Source: Rhizobium sp. ICMP 5592 (GTDB taxonomy: Bacteria > Pseudomonadota > Alphaproteobacteria > Rhizobiales > Rhizobiaceae). Taken from it: a stretch of DNA of 64,000 nucleotides. Position 1 is the first letter of the stretch. Every line of letters starts with the position of its first letter. This document shows positions 1 to 8,044 of this stretch, in pieces. The notes under the pieces were generated by a model. The model saw nothing but the letters and a program-made list of their open reading frames with translations, had not been told where the DNA came from and made no database searches. The stretch covers positions 62,001-126,000 of the forward strand of contig NZ_QSNT01000010.1 of NCBI RefSeq assembly GCF_009498525.1, written 5' to 3'. A program made the translations under genes and the position numbers.

Positions 1-438
1 GCTGTACCCAAGCGACACGAAAATTTTCTCGCGTGCGGCTGCCTCCAGTAGTAGCCGCCATTCGTCACTGTCTATCTGCAGCGAATTGGCGACGTATTGC
101 TTCAAATAGGCCTTCTTCCATTGCTCTGATTCATGACCGAACGGATACCCGGGCAGCCATAATTCCGGGAAAGCAATAAGCTTGGCTCCGGCACCCGCAG
201 CTTCTCCGATCAAGCGGATCGTCTTGTCGACGCCGCCTTTGAGATCAAGGTAGACCGCTTCTGCCTGCACGGCGGCAACCTTGAACTCCTCCGTCAGGCG
301 ACTTCCCGGCAAAGCATGTCCGGATGCGGATTGCGCCGCGTCGGCAGCGTGCACATCCTGTGCTAGACGAGTAAGATAAAGCGCGGCGGCAGATGCCCCC
401 AGCATTTGTCGTCTTGAAATATCCATTTGTGTTCTCAT
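1..438 (-). CDS. Nitrilase-superfamily hydrolase with Tat leader, C-terminus beyond window
   Basis: The minus-strand frame starts at 438 (MRTQMDISRRQMLG) and runs open to position 1, giving 146 codons; the rest lies outside the window. A twin-arginine leader (SRRQMLG, then an Ala-rich hydrophobic stretch to about residue 30) precedes a nitrilase N-terminus. That part has KVAAVQAEAVYLDLKGG and the catalytic-Glu motif AFPELWLPGYPFG, which closely parallels AFPEVWLPGYPWW in the gene just upstream. The two are paralogs in one likely operon (60-nt gap). Nitrilases hydrolyse C-N bonds of nitriles or amides and are usually cytoplasmic, so an exported one is odd. The catalytic Lys and Cys cannot be checked here. 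An internal ATG at 426 is an alternative start that keeps the leader. Confidence 0.75.
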   Translation of the reverse strand, partial: MRTQMDISRRQMLGASAAALYLTRLAQDVHAADAAQSASGHALPGSRLTEEFKVAAVQAEAVYLDLKGGVDKTIRLIGEAAGAGAKLIAFPELWLPGYPFGHESEQWKKAYLKQYVANSLQIDSDEWRLLLEAAAREKIFVSLGYS

Positions 439-498
439 ACTTTTGAGAAGCGAACCCGGATTGACAACCTTTACGGTAGCCAATCCGTAGCCGTCGCG

Positions 499-1473
499 TT
501 ATTCGATTTCTGTGTAGTCCGTCTCGAAAGGATGGACACGCGGTTGTCCATTCCGGTTGAACAGGAGGCGGAGAACATCCGGACGAGAATAGTGGCCAAC
601 CGGGTCATAGGCAGCCTTCGCCACCCCGATGAACCCGAGGTCCACCTCAGCATACATTACACCCTCCTCATTTTCGGGAATTGCCTTGGCTAGGGGCGCG
701 CCGTCGGGACCGAAGATCATCGTGAAACCTCCGCCTTCAAGAAGCAGATTCTGCTTCGAGGGAGTGTCCACCAGCATCTCTATCATCGACTTGGAGACAA
801 GCGCGCACGGCGCAAGCACGTAGCACTGCCCTTCAAGCGCATAAACCTGGCTGGCTGCGAGATTTGCTTCGGCGCTCAATTGAAACGCTGCACCGCGATA
901 GACTGAGAAACTTGGCCAACTCGCGATATGGATCTGCTCATTTTGTGAGAACATTGCATATTTTGAGAGCGGCTGGATGTGTTCCGCGCAACAAAGCGCA
1001 CCCATGCGGCCGAGTTCCGTTGTGTGAACGGCGATATGCGATCCGTCACCCTCGCCAAAGACTGTTCGCTCAGCATGGGTAGGCTTGAGCTTGCGACGGT
1101 TGGCAATGATTTCACCTCTGTCGCTGAAGATCGCCTGAGCGATGTATAGGCTTCCGCCTGCCCGTTCCGTGAAACCCATGACAACGTGGATAGAGTTGAC
1201 CGCGGCCGCCTCGCGCAGTCGCTCGTAGTGCGCGTCGCCGACTTCCATGGCATTGGCGAAGTATCTGCCAACAAACTGCATTCCCCAAGCCGGCGAATCC
1301 AGCCAGATCCACCAAGGGTAGCCGGGAAGCCAGACTTCCGGGAAGGCTACAAGCGAGGCGCCGTTCCGGGCTGCTTCCTCAATGAGGGAGATTGCCTTGT
1401 CGACACCCTTCGCGATATCCAGAAATTCCGGTGCTGCTTGCACAGCAGCAACTTTGTAAGCTGTTTTGACCAT
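499..1473 (-). CDS. Nitrilase (C-N hydrolase family)
   Basis: 324 aa, full length for a nitrilase. The Glu-Lys-Cys triad is visible: E46 in AFPEVWLPGYPWW, K128 in NRRKLKPTHAER and C162 in GALCCAEHIQPL. Aliphatic, aryl and cyanide-active nitrilases mostly carry Trp after the nucleophilic Cys (CWE); here it is Ala, a visible substitution next to the active site. The family hydrolyses nitriles to carboxylic acid and ammonia, sometimes releasing amide; the substrate cannot be read from sequence. It is the first gene of a two-nitrilase unit, and an AraC regulator is transcribed divergently from the 178-bp intergenic region, the usual layout for an inducible nitrilase. Confidence 0.88.
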   Translation of the reverse strand: MVKTAYKVAAVQAAPEFLDIAKGVDKAISLIEEAARNGASLVAFPEVWLPGYPWWIWLDSPAWGMQFVGRYFANAMEVGDAHYERLREAAAVNSIHVVMGFTERAGGSLYIAQAIFSDRGEIIANRRKLKPTHAERTVFGEGDGSHIAVHTTELGRMGALCCAEHIQPLSKYAMFSQNEQIHIASWPSFSVYRGAAFQLSAEANLAASQVYALEGQCYVLAPCALVSKSMIEMLVDTPSKQNLLLEGGGFTMIFGPDGAPLAKAIPENEEGVMYAEVDLGFIGVAKAAYDPVGHYSRPDVLRLLFNRNGQPRVHPFETDYTEIE

Positions 1474-1651
1474 GTGGCCCTCTCTTTGCTCCCCTTGACC
1501 CTATAGGCATCGCATAACGGACTGCGGAGCGCTTGGTCATGAGGGCCGCAATCCTTGTCTCGCATGGCCATCTGGATTGCTGCGGCACGTTTCTTGCTTG
1601 GTATAGAGATGCTCGTGACAGCAGCCCCATGAGTGCCGTGAGTTAGCAGGG

Positions 1652-2557
1652 ATGATTCAGGACGCGAATACGCTATCAATGTGGAGAGAACAGCTCTGGT
1701 CGACTTACGTTCGACTTGAGAGCAAGAGCGATGCGCGCGATTTTTATGGGAGAGTCGTCGAGTTTATTCCCGGAACCCATAGTCTAAGCCTTGTGGACTC
1801 CACGAGCCAATTGACAGAGCGCACGAGGCATCACGTCCGCACCGATCATCAGGAGGTCGTGCTGGTTGCATTCCAGTTGGCAGGTCAGGGATTCGTCACG
1901 CAAGATGACCGTGAGTCTAGGACGATACCAGGCCAATTCGTATTCTACGAAAGTGGGCGGCCCTATTCCCTCTCCTTCGAGGGGCCTTTCAAACAGTTGG
2001 TGCTGCGCGTGAATCGGGACAAATTCCTATCCAGGCTTCCGGGGCTCGGCAATCTCACGGCGCGCACATTTGAAGCCAGGCACGGTTGTGGCGCCGTAGC
2101 ACTCGATTTCCTACGCAGTCTCGCTGCTCGCGGCTCCGGTATTTGTGATGCTCAGCTTGCGTTGATGGAGCGTGTAGCGAGCGATCTCGTTGCCGGAAGC
2201 ATACTATCTTTGACAACCGCCGTTTCCCCTCGTCGGGCCGTTTTCGAGCGACTTAGAACCCGTATTATCGAAGAAGTCAGGGATCCATGCTTCGACTCAT
2301 TGGACATGGCAACGATTGCCGGGATGTCTTCACGTTCGTTGCGCCGTCTCTGTGCCGAAAATGGTACGTCCCCGGGGCAATTGATACTGCAAACACGACT
2401 GCAAGGTGTGAAGGATGATCTCTCGACTGGCACCAACGCGAAAAGAACCGTCAGTGACATCGCCTTGAGCTGGGGATTCAATGACATGAGCCACTTCAAT
2501 CATTCCTTCAAAGCAGCATACGGAATCCCACCCTCAAGGATGCGCATCTCAAACTAG
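1652..2557 (+). CDS. AraC-family regulator, likely of the nitrilases
   Basis: 301 aa. The C-terminal ~100 residues form the AraC double helix-turn-helix (DMATIAGMSSRSLRRLC for the first, SDIALSWGFNDMSHFNHSFK for the second, ending AYGIPPSRMR). The N-terminal ~190 residues look like the AraC_binding_2 ligand domain found in NitR/FeaR-type activators. The gene is divergent from the nitrilase pair, which suggests a nitrile- or amide-responsive activator of that unit; this is inferred from position. The ribosome site before ATG 1652 (AGCAGGG) is weak. Confidence 0.85.
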   Translation: MIQDANTLSMWREQLWSTYVRLESKSDARDFYGRVVEFIPGTHSLSLVDSTSQLTERTRHHVRTDHQEVVLVAFQLAGQGFVTQDDRESRTIPGQFVFYESGRPYSLSFEGPFKQLVLRVNRDKFLSRLPGLGNLTARTFEARHGCGAVALDFLRSLAARGSGICDAQLALMERVASDLVAGSILSLTTAVSPRRAVFERLRTRIIEEVRDPCFDSLDMATIAGMSSRSLRRLCAENGTSPGQLILQTRLQGVKDDLSTGTNAKRTVSDIALSWGFNDMSHFNHSFKAAYGIPPSRMRISN

Positions 2558-2707
2558 ACAGAATCTCAGCTGTGGTTTCACAGGAGATGCAAACCCAAGT
2601 TTCCAGATTGCCCCAAGGCGTAGGACGGCCCTTGCATCCCCCAACACGACGGCAGGGGGAGCGATCTGCTTCCACCTAGTCACGATTCTCGCAAAAGCCT
2701 ATTGCTC

Positions 2708-3403
2708 TTACTGGGCCAACTCGGTGGCTGCCTCATCGATAAGGCCCGCGACCTCGACGGACTTCGATATAAGCGAGGCATGGCTTGCCTTTAAGGTAAT
2801 GACCTTGCGGGCATTCAGGCGCGCCGACATCGCCGCCTGATTTTCAGGCGCAATCATCCGGTCCTCGCTGGATATTTGATACCAGGACGGCTTCCTCTTC
2901 CAGGCTGGGGCTGTAACGGTGTCTCCAAAGGTACTGGCCAACGGTGCCTTCTGGGTGCTCGCCATGACGAGAGCCTCCTCAGGCGTCATATCCTGGCAGA
3001 AGCTTTCATGGAGTTTATCGGCCTTGAGCCAGAGGTAACCATCGCTGTCCGGCTCGATATTGGCCATCGCCGCTGGGGGATGCTGCTGGGTGATGCCGCC
3101 CGGACTTTCGCCGGCGTCGGGCGCGAAGGCGGCGATATAGACGAGCCCTGCCACATTCGGCTGATCCCCGACTTCCGTTATGACCGCACCGCCATATGAA
3201 TGGCCCACCAGCAAGACGGGCCCTTTCTGTTGGGCCACCATTTTGCGTGTGCGTTCGGCATCGTCGGCTAGAGACGTCAATGGCAGTTCGACGGCGTGAA
3301 TGGACTGATGGCCCTTACGCGCCAGTTCGAGGACCACTTTGCCCCAATGCGCCGCTCCACCCCAGAAACCGTGCACCAGAATGATCGTAGGTTTATTTGT
3401 CAA
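2708..3403 (-). CDS. Alpha/beta-fold hydrolase
   Basis: 231 aa. The frame starts at a TTG (3403) preceded by GGAGAG at good spacing, so the TTG is favoured. Features are the oxyanion-hole HGFWGG (residues 11-16), nucleophile elbow GHSYGG with S69, acid D181 in SSEDRMIAPE and H208 in KASHASLIS. It is most like the small esterase/hydroxynitrile-lyase-like hydrolases that act on plant-type esters. It is convergent with the AraC gene, and its 5' side faces the long leader of the cytochrome bd operon. Substrate unknown. Confidence 0.8.
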   Translation of the reverse strand: MTNKPTIILVHGFWGGAAHWGKVVLELARKGHQSIHAVELPLTSLADDAERTRKMVAQQKGPVLLVGHSYGGAVITEVGDQPNVAGLVYIAAFAPDAGESPGGITQQHPPAAMANIEPDSDGYLWLKADKLHESFCQDMTPEEALVMASTQKAPLASTFGDTVTAPAWKRKPSWYQISSEDRMIAPENQAAMSARLNARKVITLKASHASLISKSVEVAGLIDEAATELAQ

Positions 3404-3696
3404 AATTCTCTCCTGTTATCCTGAAAGAGGGCGATGCGATCCTTAAACGACGAGCCGCAAATGGCGAGAATGGCAATGACGAGTCCCCTTCGCCACCTCG
3501 TCGAAACATTGACTGCAGCCAGCACGAAGTATCCGATGACATTCGACGGGATCCGAAAGTCTTGGCATTTCGATCGAATTTCCCTGATTCCACAGAAAAT
3601 CCACGACGGCTGCGGCTTGCGGATCAACCTCCCAGCCTGCTGTTGCCGTCTGCGACGATCGGCCGTATTTCCGATTACAGGACAAATGATATTGTC

Positions 3697-3714
3697 GTCA
3701 ATGTCATTATTGAC
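3697..3714. promoter_or_regulatory. Perfect inverted repeat GTCAAT-N6-ATTGAC
   Basis: GTCAAT (3697-3702) and ATTGAC (3709-3714) are exact reverse complements separated by six bases. The repeat overlaps the FNR-like box at 3710-3723, so it could be a second binding site or simply shared half-site sequence. It lies in the only clear regulatory cluster upstream of the cytochrome bd genes. Confidence 0.4.
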
Positions 3715-3723
3715 TGCATTCAA
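3710..3723. promoter_or_regulatory. FNR/FixK-type anaerobox TTGA-N6-TCAA
   Basis: TTGACTGCATTCAA fits the TTGA-N6-TCAA core recognised by FNR, FnrN and FixK proteins of rhizobia. If it acts near -41.5, transcription would start around 3758; a TATAGC sequence at 3752-3757 is the nearest AT-rich -10-like element. That would leave a leader of about 270 nt before cydA. Oxygen-limited induction of a bd oxidase fits known biology, but the distance is unusual. Confidence 0.5.
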
Positions 3724-4030
3724 TATAGATACATTTTCTTTATTGATTCCATATAGCATAGTGACGTCTGGCATCGCCACGCGGCGAGATCGAGCGGGCT
3801 TTCGAGCCCCACAACAAGGGACGCTGTCTATTGGAAGCGACAACAATGAGCGCGCAATGCATAGGAGCGACCATCCCTCGTGCACCTTCGCCCCTGGTCT
3901 TCGTCCCACCGAAGACGCTCGCCGATAATTTCAACGTCAAGGTCGACGCGACCCGGAAGCACCCAGCGCCCTCTGGCGAAGATCGGATATATCCTGCTTG
4001 CGCTTCGGCGATATCCAACGGTAGGCGCCC

Positions 4031-5452
4031 ATGTTTGGACTAACGGCACTCGAACTCGCCCGAATTCAATTCGGCTTTACGATTTCGTTTCATATCATCT
4101 TCCCGGCGATCACCATCGGTCTGGCGAGCTATCTGGCCGTCCTAGAGGGTCTCTGGCTTTGGAAGAAAGACGCGGTCTATCGCGACCTCTATCATTTCTG
4201 GTCGCAGATTTTCGCCGTAAATTTCGCCATGGGCGTCGTGTCGGGTCTGGTAATGGCCTATCAGTTCGGAACGAACTGGAGTTACTTTTCCGCTTTCGCC
4301 GGAAGCATCACCGGGCCGCTTCTGACCTATGAAGTGCTGACAGCCTTTTTTCTTGAAGCAGGGTTTCTCGGCGTCATGCTCTTCGGCTGGAACAAGGTCG
4401 GACCCGGCCTGCATTTTCTGGCAACGATCATGGTCGCCATAGGAACACTGATTTCGACGACCTGGATTCTCGCATCCAACAGCTGGATGCAGACGCCGCA
4501 AGGCTTCGAGATCGTCGACGGGCGGGTTATTCCCGTCGACTGGCTGAAAGTTATTTTCAACCCCTCCTTTCCCTACCGCCTCGCCCACATGACGGTTGCC
4601 GCCTATCTCGCTACCGCACTGTTTGTGGCCGCCTCAGGCGCCTGGCACGTGCTGAACGGTCGCGCGACCGCTGCAACGCGCACCATGTTGTCCATGGCCC
4701 TGTGGATGGTGCTGATCGTCGCGCCGCTGCAAATCGCGATCGGCGATGCTCATGGCCTCAACACACTCGAGCATCAACCGGCAAAGATCGCGGCGATGGA
4801 AGGTCACTGGGAGAACAAGCCAGGCGAAAGTGTTCCGCTCATCCTGTTCGGCTGGCCGGACATGCAGGCGGAGATGACGCGCTACGCCATTGAGATCCCT
4901 TACCTTGGCAGCCTCATCCTGACGCATGATCTGAATGGCCGGATCCCGGGGCTCAAGGAATTCGCGCCAGAGGACCGACCGAATTCCACCATCGTCTTCT
5001 GGAGCTTCCGGGTCATGGTCGGCCTTGGAATGCTCATGCTTCTTCTCGGCGTGAGCGGCCTTTGGATCCGGTGGCGCAGGCAGTTGTTCGACACACCCTG
5101 GTTTCTGCGTTTTGCCATATTGATGGGGCCGGCGGGGCTGATCGCGATTCTGGCCGGCTGGTTCACCACGGAGATCGGGCGCCAGCCCTGGATCGTCTAC
5201 GGGGTCATGCGGACGAAGGATGCTGTCTCCAATCATTCGGCGCTGACGCTATCGACCACGTTGGTCGTCTTTATCGTAATGTACGTCGCTGTCTTTGGCA
5301 CCGGCATCAGTTACATGCTCAAACTCGTCGCCAAGGGTCCCCATCCCGGCAGCGGCCACGGTCCCGATGAGGACGGTCAGTCCAGGCGTCCTGCCCGGCC
5401 GCTATCGGCCGCGCCCAACGATATTGACCCGACAATCGCGTCACGTTCCTGA
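4031..5452 (+). CDS. cydA: Cytochrome bd ubiquinol oxidase subunit I (short Q-loop, CioA-like)
   Basis: 473 aa integral membrane protein. Haem-ligand candidates are H21 (FTISFHIIF), H186 (YRLAHMT) and M329 (FWSFRVMVG); the GRQPW motif lies near residue 385. The protein is about 50 residues shorter than E. coli CydA, and the distance from M329 to GRQPW shows the short Q-loop, as in the Pseudomonas cyanide-insensitive oxidase CioA. With CydB it oxidises ubiquinol and reduces oxygen to water at the inner membrane without proton pumping. It is first in a three-gene operon (cydA-cydB-DUF2474). The ribosome site before ATG 4031 is weak (GTAGG). Confidence 0.95.
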   Translation: MFGLTALELARIQFGFTISFHIIFPAITIGLASYLAVLEGLWLWKKDAVYRDLYHFWSQIFAVNFAMGVVSGLVMAYQFGTNWSYFSAFAGSITGPLLTYEVLTAFFLEAGFLGVMLFGWNKVGPGLHFLATIMVAIGTLISTTWILASNSWMQTPQGFEIVDGRVIPVDWLKVIFNPSFPYRLAHMTVAAYLATALFVAASGAWHVLNGRATAATRTMLSMALWMVLIVAPLQIAIGDAHGLNTLEHQPAKIAAMEGHWENKPGESVPLILFGWPDMQAEMTRYAIEIPYLGSLILTHDLNGRIPGLKEFAPEDRPNSTIVFWSFRVMVGLGMLMLLLGVSGLWIRWRRQLFDTPWFLRFAILMGPAGLIAILAGWFTTEIGRQPWIVYGVMRTKDAVSNHSALTLSTTLVVFIVMYVAVFGTGISYMLKLVAKGPHPGSGHGPDEDGQSRRPARPLSAAPNDIDPTIASRS

Positions 5453-5472
5453 ATAATGGAGGCTTGAAGCCA

Positions 5473-6480
5473 ATGGGAATAGACCTGCCTCTTCTCTGGG
5501 CGATCATCATCGGATTCGGCCTGATGATGTATGTGATCATGGACGGCTTCGACCTCGGTATCGGCATCCTGTTTCCCTTCGTGCGCGAGCGTGACGATCG
5601 CGACACGATGGTCAACACCGTGGCACCAGTTTGGGATGGAAATGAAACATGGCTCGTTCTCGGCGGAGCCGCGCTCATGGCGGCCTTTCCGCTGGCCTAT
5701 GCGGTGATCCTGAGCGCGCTCTATCTGCCGCTTTTCCTGATGCTGGCCGGACTGATCTGGCGCGGTGTCGCTTTCGAGTTTCGGTTCAAGGCGGACGACG
5801 CGCACAAGCCATTCTGGGATAAGGCGTTTGCGTGGGGTTCGTTTATCGCGGCCTTTTCGCAAGGGGTTGCCCTTGGTGCCTTCATTACGGGCTTTCCCGT
5901 CGAAAACAACGCGTTCACTGGCGGCGCATTGGATTTCCTGACGCCGTTCAGCCTGTTTACCGGTGCCGGCGTCGTCATTGCCTATGCGCTGCTTGGCTCC
6001 ACCTGGCTGATCATGAAGACCGAGGGCGATCTTCAAAAACGGATGGTGAAGCTGGCCCGTCCGGTGACGATCCTTCTTCTTGCCGTGATCGGCATCGTCA
6101 GCCTGTGGACGCCGCTTGCATACCCCGCTGTGGCTCTGCGCTGGTTCTCCATGCCCAACCTGTTGTTTTTCTCGCCGGTGCCATTGCTGGTTCTCATCAC
6201 GACGGGGGCGATCCTCAGCGTTCTGCGCCGTGATCCGCATGCCGCTCCCTTTATCTTGGCATTGCTGCTGCTGTTCCTTGGCTATAGCGGGCTTGCGATC
6301 AGTGTCTGGCCCAATATCATCCCGCCGGGCATCTCGATTTGGACAGCCGCCGCGCCCCCGGAAAGTATGGGGTTCACGCTGGTCGGCGCGCTCTTCGTCA
6401 TTCCGTTCATCCTGGCCTATACGGCATGGTCCTACTACGTCTTTCGCGGGAAAGTGAAAACCGGAGAGGGATATCACTGA
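5473..6480 (+). CDS. cydB: Cytochrome bd ubiquinol oxidase subunit II
   Basis: 335 aa from ATG 5473. GGAGG at about 5458-5462 is well spaced for this ATG but too close for the in-frame TTG at 5464. The N-terminus has the family motif MDGFDLGIG followed by WDGNETWLV. Hydrophobic segments along the whole length fit the polytopic CydB fold that pairs with CydA. It lies 20 nt after cydA, and its TGA overlaps the ATG of the next small gene. Confidence 0.95.
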   Translation: MGIDLPLLWAIIIGFGLMMYVIMDGFDLGIGILFPFVRERDDRDTMVNTVAPVWDGNETWLVLGGAALMAAFPLAYAVILSALYLPLFLMLAGLIWRGVAFEFRFKADDAHKPFWDKAFAWGSFIAAFSQGVALGAFITGFPVENNAFTGGALDFLTPFSLFTGAGVVIAYALLGSTWLIMKTEGDLQKRMVKLARPVTILLLAVIGIVSLWTPLAYPAVALRWFSMPNLLFFSPVPLLVLITTGAILSVLRRDPHAAPFILALLLLFLGYSGLAISVWPNIIPPGISIWTAAAPPESMGFTLVGALFVIPFILAYTAWSYYVFRGKVKTGEGYH

Positions 6481-6626
6481 TGACAGACCGGACGGCTCGC
6501 GCAAACACGTCATGGCTGCGCCGGATAGGCTGGCTCGTTTTGATCTGGGCCTTTAGCGTGATGTCCTTGGCCATCGCCGCGGCATTTTTTCGATTGTTCA
6601 TGAGTTTGGCCGGCCTTACGCTTTAA
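6480..6626 (+). CDS. Small membrane protein after cydAB (DUF2474/CydX-like)
   Basis: 48 aa from the ATG at 6480, which shares its A with the cydB TGA (TGATG), so translation is probably coupled. It has a basic N-terminus (RTARANTSWLRRIGW) and one long transmembrane helix. This is the size, position and shape of the DUF2474 proteins that follow cioAB/cydAB in many proteobacteria, functionally comparable to the CydX accessory subunit. The oxidase-subunit role is inferred from position and topology. Confidence 0.75.
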   Translation: MTDRTARANTSWLRRIGWLVLIWAFSVMSLAIAAAFFRLFMSLAGLTL

Positions 6627-6766
6627 GAGCAACCGGCTTGCCCTGTTCTGGAACGCAGCAGTCAGACACTGAAGACTGTTCAGGGGGGCTGTAAACAGTT
6701 TCGTACGGTGCGTTGCCTTATGCCACGAACGAAGCGGAACCGGAATTCAAACTTTAGAAAGCGATT

Positions 6767-7129
6767 CTAGTGATCGGTATATGGGCATCCGGGGGTATTT
6801 TTCAGGATTACCTGAGCGTAATCGCCCTCGCGCAATCCACCAACATAGACCCAGCGGGAGGAAAAACGCTCGATGGCCGGTCTCTTCACGCCGTAGTCCC
6901 TCGCCCGCCGAAGCGCGTCCTCGGGCGAACAGCTGTCGTTGGAACGAGGCACATCGTTCCAGGACGCCGGTGGCTCAGAGTGAGGCCGCCGCTCCCAGGG
7001 CGGCGGCGGAGCATCTTCAGAACTCCATCCATCGCCCCAGACCTGGGCAGCAGCCGGCTCAATGGCGGCTATCGATGAACCGATGACCAGGAGACCGATC
7101 AAAGCAGCTTTCATGAAAATACCGGACAT
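6767..7129 (-). CDS. Small secreted protein of unknown function
   Basis: 120 aa starting at ATG 7129, with GGAGAGG just upstream. A signal peptide is clear: MKAALIGLLVIGSS, then an Ala-rich stretch ending AAAQ near residue 29. The mature part is Pro/Trp-rich at first (APPPPWERRP), then a small domain ending ILKNTPGCPY with two Cys (near residues 67 and 115) that could pair. Mature size is about 90 residues. I do not recognise a named family. It is transcribed against the cyd operon from its own promoter. Confidence 0.65.
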   Translation of the reverse strand: MSGIFMKAALIGLLVIGSSIAAIEPAAAQVWGDGWSSEDAPPPPWERRPHSEPPASWNDVPRSNDSCSPEDALRRARDYGVKRPAIERFSSRWVYVGGLREGDYAQVILKNTPGCPYTDH

Positions 7130-7274
7130 CTGACCTCTCCTTCAAGCGCTGAGACCCGAGTTGCGACGTCACCGTTATTCGGATTCTCAAGAGAGTAGAT
7201 ACCGGAAGTACATATTTTGCTGCGTTCGGTTTTATTCACTTTTATTGTGGAGTAGTGAACCGCTCCGGCAAACC

Positions 7275-7505
7275 CGGCGCAGTTCAGTCGAGGAATCTGG
7301 CGGTCTCAAGGATACGCTGCGCGAGGTATTGGCTCATCCGTGCCCGGTGCTTGTGGATGTCGTCACGGCGAAGCAGGAACTGCTCATGCCGCTGAAGATC
7401 AAGCTTGAACAGGCCAAGGGCTTCAGCCTCTGCATGCTGAAAGCCATTATCAACGGTCGCGGCGACGAGTTCGTGGAATTCGCCAAGACCAATCTCAGAC
7501 TCTGA
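7275..7505 (+). pseudogene. poxB: 3' remnant of poxB (quinone-dependent pyruvate dehydrogenase)
   Basis: The last ~75 codons match the C-terminus of PoxB-type thiamine-diphosphate enzymes: CPVLVDVVTAKQELLMP, KIKLEQAKGFSLCMLKAI and INGRGDEFVEFAKTN. The last is close to the E. coli PoxB tail that ends in the lipid-activated membrane-binding peptide. The frame upstream (from about 7161) loses all similarity, and the ~500 codons for the PYR, central and PP domains are absent. It is a decayed gene fragment. PoxB feeds electrons to ubiquinone and so to a bd oxidase, which makes its loss beside cydAB notable. Confidence 0.8.
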
Positions 7506-7519
7506 TTGGGGAGCGGCTC

Positions 7520-8044
7520 GTGACGGGAATGGATTTCGCCAGGCATGTGGCCTTCGTATTGCGCTGCTCGGCTGCGGCGACATTCTCCTATATGCTGGCG
7601 TCGGCTATCGGCTTGCCACACCCGGTATGGGCGGCAATGACGGGGATCATCGTCTCCCAGGAAAAGCTCACCGAAACACGCAGCGCCACGGCCTGGAGGC
7701 TGGCTGGCACCGTGATCGGCATCGTCGCCGCCGTTGCCATTGGCAGTCTTGCCGCCCCACTCGGCGCCGATGTCGCAATCCAGATCGCACTTGCCGTCGG
7801 ACTCTGCGCCATCGTCGCCCGCCGCTATCCGGCGCTCAGGGTCTGCATGTGGACGGGGCCAATCGTGTTCCTGACGGCGAGCCCGGAGATGCCCATCCTC
7901 ATCACCGGCCTCTATCGCGGCGGCGAAGTCCTTCTCGGCGGCCTGGTCGGCGCCGCATTGCATACGATAGCGGAAGCGGCGATTGGACGCATGTTTGGCC
8001 AAATAGAGCCGGATTCTATGGATCCGCCGACAAAACAGCAATGA
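7520..8044 (+). CDS. FUSC-family (aromatic acid exporter-like) membrane protein
   Basis: 174 aa from GTG 7520, chosen because GGGGAG at 7507-7512 is well spaced for it and too far for the ATG at 7529. It has about five to six hydrophobic helices with the FUSC_2 signature region (HPVWAAMTGIIVSQ, then AWRLAGTVIGIV). Larger members such as AaeB export aromatic acids; this compact form has only the membrane domain and lacks the cytoplasmic half, so it may work as an oligomer. It lies 14 nt after the poxB remnant. Function uncertain. Confidence 0.7.
   Translation: MTGMDFARHVAFVLRCSAAATFSYMLASAIGLPHPVWAAMTGIIVSQEKLTETRSATAWRLAGTVIGIVAAVAIGSLAAPLGADVAIQIALAVGLCAIVARRYPALRVCMWTGPIVFLTASPEMPILITGLYRGGEVLLGGLVGAALHTIAEAAIGRMFGQIEPDSMDPPTKQQ

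Larger units (their letters stand above)
3404..4030. other. Long non-coding stretch upstream of cydA
   Basis: About 630 bases between the hydrolase start and cydA. Several overlapping frames exist on both strands, but none shows a recognisable domain, a good ribosome site or consistent codon use, so I call no gene. The stretch should hold the hydrolase promoter (minus strand) and the cyd operon promoter. The clearest signals are two overlapping inverted repeats at 3697-3723. Confidence 0.5.

Noticed and set aside
3400..3928. Overlapping 160-170-codon frames on both strands before cydA
   Set aside because: Neither product resembles a family, neither has a good start, and the region holds regulatory palindromes.
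5377..6513. 378-codon minus-strand frame over cydB
   Set aside because: Hydrophilic, repetitive Arg/Gln/Asp composition typical of antisense shadow; cydB on the plus strand has strong family motifs.
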